A DNA stretch of 8,108 bases. Source: Deltaproteobacteria bacterium (GTDB lineage Bacteria > Desulfobacterota > Desulfarculia > Adiutricales > Adiutricaceae). The stretch spans positions 1-8,108 of the forward strand of contig JAITQT010000391.1 of NCBI GenBank assembly GCA_031288745.1, given 5' to 3'. The notes under the pieces were generated by a model. That model was not told where the DNA came from. It saw only the letters and a list, made by a program, of their open reading frames with translations, and made no database searches. Below are positions 1 to 5,825 of the stretch, piece after piece (position 1 is the first letter of the stretch; each line of letters begins with the position of its first letter). The position numbers and the translations under genes were made by a program.

Positions 1-142
1 AAAATCAGCCGTCTTTATAAATTATTAAATTTTAGCATATTTTAATGATATCTTAAAATTAAAGCAAATTAAAAAAAATGAAGTAATTTAATGGTGTTAT
101 CCTTTTTTAGTGGCGACTAGATAAGCCAAAAATGCTCGGAAG

Positions 143-320
143 GTGATCGCGCTGAAAAAGGTAATTGCCTTGGCTTTAAGCTCAATTATGGCGCTAGCTG
201 GTGGTTAGGAAAATAACGCTGATTTAATCGGCGCTTAAATATTTTTACGGCCAGGCTACGGCTCAATGTTTAAATGAGGATAAGGCCCACAAAGCACAAG
301 CCATCTTCCAAGAGACTTGA
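143..320 (+). pseudogene. Broken gene for a small exported protein
   Basis: The first frame begins GTG(143)/CTG(152) and encodes a typical signal peptide, LKKVIALALSSIMALAGG, then hits TAG at 206. A GGAAGG sits at 138-143, 8 bases before CTG 152, so CTG 152 may be a mutated ATG start. After the stop the frame continues as ENNADLIGA to a TAA. The neighbouring frame then gives ALKYFYGQATAQCLNED and on to a TGA at 318, which implies a frameshift near 226-232. Joined up, this would be an exported protein of roughly 55-60 residues. The hydrophobic N-terminus and the SD-like site are seen directly. That it was one gene is inference, and I do not recognise its family. Confidence 0.4.
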
Positions 321-349
321 AAGCCTTCCGCTCAATCTTCGTATTAATC

Positions 350-366
350 CCCTTCCTCAGGAAGGG
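350..366 (+). promoter_or_regulatory. Hairpin holding a Shine-Dalgarno-like sequence before the SEDS-like gene
   Basis: CCCTTCC (350-356) and GGAAGGG (360-366) form a perfect 7-bp stem with a TCA loop. The 3' arm contains the AGGAAGG that would be the best purine-rich ribosome-binding sequence near the next gene. It could mask that site in the mRNA, or it could be the terminator remnant of the broken gene upstream, although no T-run follows. A similar CCTTCC/GGAAGG hairpin lies at 5784-5800. Its role is inferred only. Confidence 0.3.
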
Positions 367-377
367 TGGAAGCCAAA

Positions 378-1598
378 ATGCGACTATATTGTCTGATTAG
401 TTTAATAATTTTACATAACTTCGGTATAAGACTTCAGAGTGCGGCCATTCCTGCGCAATCTATATTCGAGTTTAAAGTAGTCTCTTTTATTCAATGCTTT
501 TTACTTTCTCTTTGCGTATTGTTGCTCATCTATCGCCCTCTGACTAAGCTGGCGCTGGCCACGGGGCGGGTACCAGCGCAAAGCTCAGAGGGCCAAGAAC
601 AACAAACGGACGAAGCTAACAAGCTCACCCACAATTTGGTAAGGCCTCTCTCTCTTTGTCGTTCTTGGTTTAAGTGGCTTAAGTATTGGCCAGAGATTAC
701 TATGATCGCTATAATCTTTGCTCAATTGCTTTACCTTCTTTCTGGGCTAAATTTTTATCTACCCAGCTTAAACAGATGGTTCAAGTTTTTTCATCCCACC
801 CTTTGGGGGGCCTTTGCGGCCTTAGTTTTTTTTTCTAAAAGGCTACTTGGGGAAGATGGTAAGTTTACTTTTAGCTTAGGGGCTAGTCTAATTTTAGCCC
901 TTAATTTATCCCTAACCATCCTTGGCCACGACCTTTATGCAGCTAGGAGCGAGGTGGCCGTAGCCGCCTTGTGGCTAGCCTTTTTTAGTAAAGGGTCAAA
1001 ATCTCGTTTAATGGGGCCCTTGTTAGTATGTTTCTACGCAGCCTTAGAGATATTGATAAAAAAAACCTCTCTTTACCATCTTTTCGAGGGGCTATATTGG
1101 CTAAACCCACTTGATCGCCTAACTCTAGCCTTTGACATTAGCCTAAAGGAAGCGGCCTTTTACCTATCCAGCTGGTGGGGCATGGGCCTTAATTATCTTT
1201 ATTTTATGGGCTTCCCACGCCCGGATTTAACCTATTTTAACGCTTGGGCTAATATATCGACTACGGTCGGGTATGGCGGAGTGATCATCTACGGCCTGGT
1301 CCTTCTTTCTCTTATGGCCTGTTTACTAAGCCTAACCCTAAAAAAATTAACAAGGCCTAAGGCCTTGTTAATCCTCCCGGCCTGGTTATTGATTTGCGCT
1401 AACCAGTATTACGCCTTAGCTCTCTACCTTGGCTGGCGCGTCTACGGCCAAACCCATCCTCCGGCCTTTATTGGGGGGAACGAAACGGCTATGGAAATAT
1501 TGATATTAACCGCATTCATTTTGTGGCCTTCAAAGTCTGTCGACCTTATCGAACCAAAAAAAATTGAGCCTGCGGTCGTAACATCTAAGGCCGCCTAA
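378..1598 (+). CDS. Divergent SEDS-like (FtsW/RodA superfamily) polytopic membrane protein
   Basis: This is a 406-residue protein with about ten hydrophobic segments, close to the usual length of SEDS glycosyltransferases, which polymerise lipid II glycan strands in the inner membrane. Several blocks occur in the SEDS order: ARSEVAVAALWLAFF (about 189-203) resembles the QPSE..K.a...A block; GMGLNYLYF then PRPDLTYF (about 268-287) resembles G.GLG...YLPE.HTDF; WANISTTVGYGG (about 290-301) resembles EELG.iG; and GQTHPPAFIGGNETA (about 357-371) resembles the GlPLPfiSYGGss block. The aspartate of the TDF motif, catalytic in FtsW/RodA, appears to be tyrosine, and the EE pair is TT. It is therefore either a very divergent member or one without polymerase activity. 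I chose ATG 378 (GGA 7 bases upstream) over GTG 366, whose only SD-like sequence abuts it. It is probably cotranscribed with the DUF1638 gene 4 bp downstream. The family call is my reading of motifs; an unrelated membrane protein remains possible. Confidence 0.6.
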   Translation: MRLYCLISLIILHNFGIRLQSAAIPAQSIFEFKVVSFIQCFLLSLCVLLLIYRPLTKLALATGRVPAQSSEGQEQQTDEANKLTHNLVRPLSLCRSWFKWLKYWPEITMIAIIFAQLLYLLSGLNFYLPSLNRWFKFFHPTLWGAFAALVFFSKRLLGEDGKFTFSLGASLILALNLSLTILGHDLYAARSEVAVAALWLAFFSKGSKSRLMGPLLVCFYAALEILIKKTSLYHLFEGLYWLNPLDRLTLAFDISLKEAAFYLSSWWGMGLNYLYFMGFPRPDLTYFNAWANISTTVGYGGVIIYGLVLLSLMACLLSLTLKKLTRPKALLILPAWLLICANQYYALALYLGWRVYGQTHPPAFIGGNETAMEILILTAFILWPSKSVDLIEPKKIEPAVVTSKAA

Positions 1599-1602
1599 TT
1601 AT

Positions 1603-2193
1603 ATGTCTTTAACTAACCAAAAACCCTTAATCATTGGCTGCGCGATATTGCAAGAGGAATTCGAGGCTATTTTTAGCCCTAATTTTAATCTAGATACAGA
1701 AATTATTTGGCTTAAGCCTGGTTACCACTCTAGGACTGATAAACTGCGCGATTGTTTAAATTCTTTGGTCGAGTCGATCTGCTTTGAGCGAAAAAAGTTA
1801 ACCAGGATTTTTTTTGGGCAAAGTTGCCTAATCGATCTTGAGCAATCGTTCCAAAAGGAGTTTAAGGTCTTAAACACTCGTAACTGCCTGACGGCTTTGG
1901 TTGGTGAAAAGCGTTTAAAAGAGCTTGAAAGCGAGGCGACCATGGTCGTCACCCCCTCTTGGATTAGGAACATCTTCTTAAGTCAAGACGAGGAGTTTCC
2001 AATCTGGCAAGAGGCTGATTTTAGGATGAACTTTGGCCGCTATAATCGGCTTTTAGTCTTAGACGCCGGCCTTTCTCCTTTAAGCGATGAAGAAATCCTC
2101 ACTGCCTTTGATATAACCGGCCTGGTTATCGAGGCGCTCCCTTTAGATTTAACTTATTTTAAAAATTTAGCCGTTGAGTTTATAAAAAATTAG
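1603..2193 (+). CDS. DUF1638 family protein
   Basis: This 196-residue soluble protein has no signal peptide. It carries, in order, blocks I associate with DUF1638: a first strand ending in IIGCAILQEE (10-19), PGYH (39-42), GQSC (72-75) where the family typically has YG.C, RNCLTALVG (93-101) where it has R..DC...LG, VVTPSWIRN (115-123) where it has TpGW, and a late strand LLVLDAG (150-156). DUF1638 proteins have no established biochemical role. Some lie beside corrinoid-dependent methylamine methyltransferase genes in anaerobes, but none of those genes is visible here. The spaced Cys/His residues could bind a metal or cofactor, which is inference. The ATG lies 4 bp after the stop of the membrane-protein gene and has no clear SD, so translation is probably coupled. 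It is full length for the family. Confidence 0.72.
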   Translation: MSLTNQKPLIIGCAILQEEFEAIFSPNFNLDTEIIWLKPGYHSRTDKLRDCLNSLVESICFERKKLTRIFFGQSCLIDLEQSFQKEFKVLNTRNCLTALVGEKRLKELESEATMVVTPSWIRNIFLSQDEEFPIWQEADFRMNFGRYNRLLVLDAGLSPLSDEEILTAFDITGLVIEALPLDLTYFKNLAVEFIKN

Positions 2194-2866
2194 AATTCTT
2201 AAGCCGTCCATCCAATGTCCATAACTTTAGTAAACAACAGAACTCTAAAAGGGCTCTAATAAGATACACACTCTTTCTTAGTTTGTAAGTTGAGCACGTT
2301 AAGACTTCAGTATCTTGGAGAGCACATTTTTTTGGGGAAAAATTTTTTCCTGATTATTTTTCGGACCCACCTGAAAGTGCCTCAGGATAAGTATTTCCTG
2401 AGTTTTACTCGAATTATCTTGGACAGCTTTGTACTTTAATAATCTTAATCCCGGGGCGGGCTATAATTACATTGTGATAGCTGGCCCACTCTTAACTAGA
2501 AACAAACTGCCCTCCAAAAACTCTAAAAGCTTAGTCTCTCTACACCTAGCGTTAGCGTAGCTCTTCTTTGTTTAGGCCGGAGAAGCTGCCTTAAGGCCTA
2601 TCTTATAGCCAATTTATCTAAGAAGAGATGGGCGAGCCTTAATCTACTTCAGCCTCTTTAGAGGGGTAGGTAAAAGAGAGCAAAAAAAATTTAAGATTTC
2701 AACTTAGCTTTAGTAGTGTCGCCTAGAGGCTCGCGCTCCAATTTTTGGCCTCCTCAATAAGTGGTATTCGGTCAAAATCGTTCATACTTTGAAGCCTCAT
2801 AATATTGCGACCGAATAATAACGAGTTAAATAGGCCGCATAAAACTCTTTTCCTTGCTCAGTTTAC
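2194..2866. other. Stretch without an intact gene
   Basis: No frame here carries a convincing complete gene. On the minus strand a 33-codon open stretch at about 2475-2575 includes RETKLLEFLEGSLFLVKSG, too short to assign. At about 2745-2866 minus-strand frames downstream of the decayed gene give pieces such as EQGKEFYAAYLTRYYSVAIL, which are probably its frameshifted 3' part. A single copy of the TTATCTTGGA repeat lies at 2402-2431. I see no tRNA, no clear terminator with a T-run and no tandem repeats. Confidence 0.5.
2402..2431 (+). repeat. Short dispersed repeat, copy 1 (partial)
   Basis: This segment shares the core ATTATCTTGGACAGCTTTG with the copies at 3962-4014 and 4512-4567 (ATTTATCTTGGA, then C/T, G/A, G, C/T, TCTG). 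It also has the TTTTA a few bases before the core. Only the 3' half of the repeat is recognisable here. Confidence 0.35.
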
Positions 2867-3313
2867 CTACAACATACGATACCGCCTAGAGTTAATTAAA
2901 TCGTCAAGCGGCCCACGGGCGCGAAGGTCATAATTTTCCTTAATTTGCGCGATTGGTTGACGATACAGCTCGATAATCCTTTTAGGCTTAATACCAATGT
3001 TTACAACTTAAGAAATTTCCAAACGGAAGACTTTGTTAAACTCACCTGGTTCGTATTGAATTAGACTTTTACCTAACTAAATAAGGTAGCCTATTAGCCA
3101 TTCAACCACAACATATTACTAGTACTGAAGATAGTCTGCCAACATGGGTTTTTCGCTTAGAGTATTTTTTTACAGATGACCCTTTGTTTCCTTAAGTTTA
3201 AGTTGTGGCAATTGGCCGTCCATCCCCTGGGTTTTCTTTGGGTCTGGAGTTTTAAAAATTTTAATTGATTATTTTTAAGACAAAATTTGCGCGTCCCATA
3301 GGCGGTCAATCAG
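2867..3313 (-). pseudogene. Decayed protein-coding gene, family not recognised
   Basis: One minus-strand frame reads through 149 codons with seven internal stops (TAA and TAG) before the TAG at 2867-2869, yet its sequence is protein-like between them. From the 5' end, recognisable stretches are LIDRLWDAQILS, KTPDPKKTQGMDGQLPQLKL, VVVEWLIGYLI, LGKSLIQYEPGEFNKVFRLE, GIKPKRIIELYRQPIAQIKE and NYDLRARGPLDDLINSRRYR. Staying in one frame over 447 bp means the damage is mostly point mutation. The 3' end probably continues, frameshifted, to about 2745. The charged and amphipathic composition suggests a soluble enzyme, but I cannot name it. Its 5' end lies next to the group II intron, so intron insertion may have truncated it. 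Confidence 0.5.
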
Positions 3314-3515
3314 CTTTTATAATGCTATGTGGATATGTTTGCGCCCGTGAATGTACAACGTTAGTGAGGTGAGAGTTTACATCCGGGGAAGGAGTCGCAA
3401 CCCAGTAGCCAGAGGTAACTGCGTCATTGAGAGGTTGGGTGGAGAATAATCTGAGGCGAAAGAGTAGTCTGTAGGATGGTGAACCTGTTTCGGTAGGGTT
3501 ATTCCGGCGAGCCTC

Positions 3516-3797
3516 TATATCGAAAAATCCTTAGCAAGTTTGAGGGAGAAAATTCATGCCCATACGGCCGCGAACAGGGGCCTATTGGGAGCCAGCGATG
3601 TTGTTAAAGGACTCAATAAGGTTATTAGGGGCTGGCTTTATATAGGCGCGGTGTCTAAAGCATATAGAATGATGTCCAGATACATAGTACGTCAGTTTCG
3701 TCAATGGCTTAAGAAAAAGCATAAATGGAAAACAATGGGTTATAAAAGCTACCTTGATGAGCGTATATATGGAATACGGTTTCATCGATCTATTTGA
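3516..3797 (+). pseudogene. Group II intron reverse transcriptase/maturase, C-terminal remnant (X domain)
   Basis: The recognisable part begins EKSLASLREKIHAHTA, equivalent to the P.KKS..RLR.KI linker after the RT palm. It then gives GLNKVIRGWLYIGAVSKAY, the maturase X-domain signature (LN.vlRGW..Y......F), and YIVRQFRQWLKKKHKW with the ERIYGIRF tail. In this subgroup the X domain is the protein end with no endonuclease domain, but the usual final residues after the GLIRL-like tail are missing. In full proteins roughly 300 residues with RT motifs 1-7, including YADD, precede this part. None of that is present. TTG 3540 gives the longest open frame from a start codon, but no convincing SD precedes it. 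The X domain binds intron RNA and aids splicing; whether this fragment is made is unknown. Confidence 0.8.
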
Positions 3798-3844
3798 GCT
3801 AATACCGTAAGTACTTGAGTTGTGAAGTCAAGAAGTCACAGAGC

Positions 3845-3932
3845 AAGCCGGATGCTGGAAATCCGCCTGTCCGGTTTGACGGGAGGGTGGAGAAACGGAG
3901 CGTTAAGCCACCGCGCTCTTGCTCGACCCTAC
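3845..3932 (+). ncRNA. Group II intron domains V and VI
   Basis: Domain V: AAGCCGGA (3845-3852) pairs with TCCGGTTT (3870-3877), including one G-T pair, and contains the AGC catalytic triad at 3846-3848. A distal stem, GCTG-GAAA-TCCGC, caps it with one T/C mismatch. Domain VI follows, with GAGGGT near its start pairing with ACCCT near its end. A3926, seven bases from the 3' end, is the candidate branch-point A. Near-intact domains V/VI suggest the ribozyme core decayed less than the protein. Confidence 0.75.
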
Positions 3933-3961
3933 AAATTGCATGATCTCGTTTTGGTTTTATA

Positions 3962-4014
3962 GTTAGCGGCTTTTATAAGTCCCCTTTTTTTAGCAATTTA
4001 TCTTGGACGGCTCT
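3962..4014 (+). repeat. Short dispersed repeat, copy 2
   Basis: TTAGCGGCTTTTATAAGTCC, a T-run, then AGCAATTTATCTTGGACGGC and TCTG. It aligns over about 53 bp with 4512-4567, with both ends (TAGCGGCTTTT and AATTTATCTTGGA) best conserved. It starts about 30 bp after the intron's 3' end. The embedded AAGTCCCCTTT also matches, in reverse complement, the inner right flank of the 113-bp MITE, which may be chance. Confidence 0.45.
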
Positions 4015-4050
4015 GCCTCTGTATGATAGTATCCAAAATTTATAAATTCC

Positions 4051-4078
4051 TTGACAAGTTTTTTTTGGTAGTTAAAAT
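4051..4078 (+). promoter_or_regulatory. Sigma-70-type promoter candidate
   Basis: TTGACA (4051-4056), a 16-bp spacer, then TAAAAT (4073-4078): a perfect -35 and a five-of-six -10. Transcription would run into the MITE at 4114 and the decayed gene at 4234, so it is probably a relict or drives transcription across the MITE. The area is AT-rich, which raises the chance of a false match. Confidence 0.35.
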
Positions 4079-4113
4079 AATTTGTTAAACTACAGTATTT
4101 TGTAGAAGAATCA

Positions 4114-4226
4114 TGATCGAAGCGCAAAAACCTCTTAAAAGCAAAATAGTCTAATAAATTGACTAGTAATAAGGACATATTACAAATTTAAGGACTGAAT
4201 AAAGGGGACTTTTTGCGCTTCGATCA
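4114..4226 (+). mobile_element. MITE family 1, copy A (113 bp)
   Basis: It is bounded by perfect 17-bp terminal inverted repeats, TGATCGAAGCGCAAAAA and its complement. ATCA occurs immediately outside both ends (4110-4113 and 4227-4230), which fits a 4-bp target-site duplication. There is no coding capacity. A second copy at 7965-8076 is about 90% identical, with the ends unchanged and the differences in the middle. Small size, TIRs, possible duplication and a dispersed copy mark it as a non-autonomous transposable element that needs a transposase from elsewhere. Confidence 0.82.
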
Positions 4227-4233
4227 ATCATAA

Positions 4234-4461
4234 CTTCTAGTCTTTTTTAAGAGCTATAGGGGCAAGCTAAAAGACTTAAGTTCACAAGGCCTCTTCAAGA
4301 CCTTGTTTTCACTTCCCGCTCGACTGAAGAAAGGCCTAATATGGGCTTAATGGCTTGTATTCCTCACGCAATTTGAAAAATCCGTTAAAGGCAACTTTAC
4401 AGCTTATACAATGCGCTGCTAAAATCTAAAAGCAGGTTAAGCCTCCTATAAAGGCTGGTAA
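4234..4461 (+). pseudogene. Decayed gene fragment next to the MITE, family not recognised
   Basis: A single frame starting just after the MITE reads LLVFFKSYRGKLKDLSSQGL, then FKTLFSLPARLKKGLIWA, and stops at TAA 4348. It continues WLVFLTQFEKSVKGNFTAYT to TAA 4420, followed by short pieces ending at TAA 4438 and TAA 4459. The protein-like runs between stops in one unchanging frame point to a gene lost by point mutation. It is basic with hydrophobic patches. No start codon or upstream half is visible, and the MITE or earlier deletions may have removed them. Confidence 0.35.
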
Positions 4462-4511
4462 ACGGTTATAAATCTTAAGTCCATTATATAAAATCTGTTT
4501 TAGCCTCTTGG

Positions 4512-4567
4512 CTAGCGGCTTTTCTAATCTTCAATTTTTATCTAGTAATTTATCTTGGATAGTTCTG
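4512..4567 (+). repeat. Short dispersed repeat, copy 3, directly upstream of the LprI/YbjN gene
   Basis: CTAGCGGCTTTTCTAATC, an AT-rich middle, then AGTAATTTATCTTGGATAGT and TCTG, ending 4 bases before ATG 4572. It matches copy 2 at its ends. Because it covers the 5' leader of a live gene, its TTGGATAG (4555-4562) is also the nearest purine-rich candidate for that gene's ribosome-binding site. Confidence 0.45.
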
Positions 4568-4571
4568 ATAA

Positions 4572-5360
4572 ATGAAATTTAATTTAAGAAATGTCTGTAA
4601 TAAAATATATTTTTTAATTTTAATTTTTTTAGCCCTTGAAGCGACTAATATGGGTTCTGCTTGGGCATTGCCCGACTCGGAAGTTCAAGCTTTAAAAAGG
4701 TCTAGTTCAGTATTTAGGTCCGCTGAAAATAGGATTTTAAAGATCTGGAATCAAATGCCCAAAGGCTTAAAGGCCCGGGTGCGCCAAGAGCAAATTAGAT
4801 GGATTCAAATAGACCGCGACGTTCAAGCTATAAATTTAATCAACCAAGGCTACTCTAAGGCCAAAGCCTACGCTATAGTCACCGATCTAAGATCTGATTA
4901 TCTAGAATCGTTAATGACTAAACCTAGCCGCGCCCCCCAATATTCCAGCCCTAGCCCGAATTATGGCTCAGAGTCAAAATATTACAATATTTTGCTTGAT
5001 AACGTTAAAAATATACTTATATATCAAGGATTTTCTATTATTAAGATACGCGACCCGAATGTTATAAGTTTTTTATTGTCTGATTTATCAGCGCCACCAT
5101 GTGTTATTGAAATATCTAATAATAATACATATTTAACAATTTATTGCTTTGCTCGTGGGTTTAACGGAGCTTTAGTATTTTCTAATAATTGGAATATAAA
5201 CCATAATAGCAAAACATTTATTGATCATGATAATGATATTGTTTTAAGTATGTTTCTAGATCTTTCAATTGGTATGACAAGCGATGATATCATATATTGG
5301 TTACAAGATTCAAAAAAAACAGCGAATACTTTTTATTCTCTTATTTCTTCAGCTAGATAA
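4572..5360 (+). CDS. Exported protein fusing an LprI-like module to a YbjN-like domain
   Basis: This 262-residue protein has a clear signal peptide: basic start, hydrophobic IYFLILIFLALEA (12-24) and an Ala-Trp-Ala cleavage site at 30-32. Residues about 45-113 resemble the LprI/DUF1311 fold (IWNQMPKGLKARVRQEQIRW, then IDRD), a family including periplasmic lysozyme inhibitors, but lack its cysteines. A Pro/Ser/Tyr linker (116-136) leads to a YbjN-like domain (137-260) recognisable by CVIEI...YLTIYCFA, NNWN (205-208), FIDHDND (216-222) and the L.L..GM..DDI pattern. YbjN domains are linked to stress responses and chaperone-like folds but are normally cytoplasmic; here the domain would be periplasmic. 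GC is about 50% in the first half (32 of 60 bases in 4921-4980) and about 25% in the second (15 of 60 in 5221-5280). ATG 4572 is the only start that keeps the signal peptide. The gene stands alone among decayed genes. Confidence 0.72.
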   Translation: MKFNLRNVCNKIYFLILIFLALEATNMGSAWALPDSEVQALKRSSSVFRSAENRILKIWNQMPKGLKARVRQEQIRWIQIDRDVQAINLINQGYSKAKAYAIVTDLRSDYLESLMTKPSRAPQYSSPSPNYGSESKYYNILLDNVKNILIYQGFSIIKIRDPNVISFLLSDLSAPPCVIEISNNNTYLTIYCFARGFNGALVFSNNWNINHNSKTFIDHDNDIVLSMFLDLSIGMTSDDIIYWLQDSKKTANTFYSLISSAR

Positions 5361-5392
5361 AGTAACTTTTAAAATTATTTCCAGACCTACAA

Positions 5393-5590
5393 AAGGGGCC
5401 TATCAATGCGCCCCTCAGCGGGCTGGCCCTACTGGCCGTGATATTAATCTTAAGCTCGCCTAAGTGGGCTACTAAACCAGACTTTAAAAATATTTCGCTT
5501 TTTTCTTGGCTAATATAGTAAGAGAGCTGCGCTATAATAATTTTTCGACCTGGCCCTGACGGCCAATTAAGGTTTGAGGAGCTAAGCTCT
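5393..5590 (+). pseudogene. Decayed gene for an exported or membrane-anchored protein
   Basis: One frame gives a strongly hydrophobic run, APLSGLALLAVILILSS, that looks like a signal peptide or membrane anchor. PKWATKPDFKNISLFSWLI follows, then TAG-TAA at 5516-5521. The same frame continues ESCAIIIFRPGPDGQLRFEE and LSS, ending at TAA 5591. No good start codon or SD precedes it. In-frame protein-like sequence on both sides of a double stop suggests a dead gene. The family is not recognised. Confidence 0.35.
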
Positions 5591-5783
5591 TAAGCTTTTT
5601 TTAGGCCTTTTTTAAGCTTGCCCTCTTAGCCTTAGATTTTTGCCCCATAATCGTCTAAGGAGAGTATCTCTTTTTAGCTTTAAGCGCTATTAATCCAACT
5701 CTCGCCACCTATATTTTTTATCACCCAAAACTTAATTAGGGCCTATAAGTTAAATGTTCCTATTAGAGAAGTAGCCTCAACTA

Positions 5784-5800
5784 CCTTCCCTAAAGGAAGG
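5784..5800 (+). repeat. CCTTCC/GGAAGG hairpin
   Basis: CCTTCC and GGAAGG form a 6-bp stem around a CTAAA loop. It resembles the hairpin at 350-366. There is no T-run behind it, so a terminator role is not supported. Confidence 0.25.
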
Positions 5801-5825
5801 GGCTGGTAAAAGTCCTAGGTTGATC

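Larger units (their letters stand above)
3339..3932 (+). mobile_element. Internally deleted group II intron
   Basis: The 5' part from about 3339 (TTGCGCCCG, compared with the usual GTGCGCCC) through GTTAGTGAGGTGAGAGT, GTAGCCAGAGGTAACTGCGTC and AGGATGGTGAACC has the look of bacterial group II intron domain I to III RNA. It is followed by a reading frame matching only the C-terminal maturase part of the intron protein, then domains V and VI, ending in CGACCCTAC at 3932. Total length is about 594 bp, compared with about 2-2.5 kb for a complete element, so the reverse-transcriptase core has been deleted. The 5' boundary base differs from consensus, so the ends are good to a few bases. Without its own RT it cannot move unaided. 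It might splice if a maturase is supplied in trans. Confidence 0.82.

Noticed and set aside
1..60. Weak resemblance of GTCTTTATAAATTATTAA to the MITE family 1 interior
   Set aside because: Only about a dozen AT-rich bases match and neither terminal repeat is present.
1722..1973. Minus-strand open frame of 83 codons
   Set aside because: It lies wholly inside the DUF1638 gene on the other strand and has no family features.
3582..3785. Minus-strand open frame of 67 codons
   Set aside because: Antisense shadow of the intron maturase remnant.
3990..4178. Minus-strand open frame of 62 codons
   Set aside because: It runs through repeat DNA and half of the MITE. Its composition reflects AT-rich DNA, and it has no SD or recognisable motif.
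5394..5418. GGGGC/GCCCC hairpin after the LprI/YbjN gene as a terminator
   Set aside because: Only a 5-bp stem with a 10-base loop and no following T-run.
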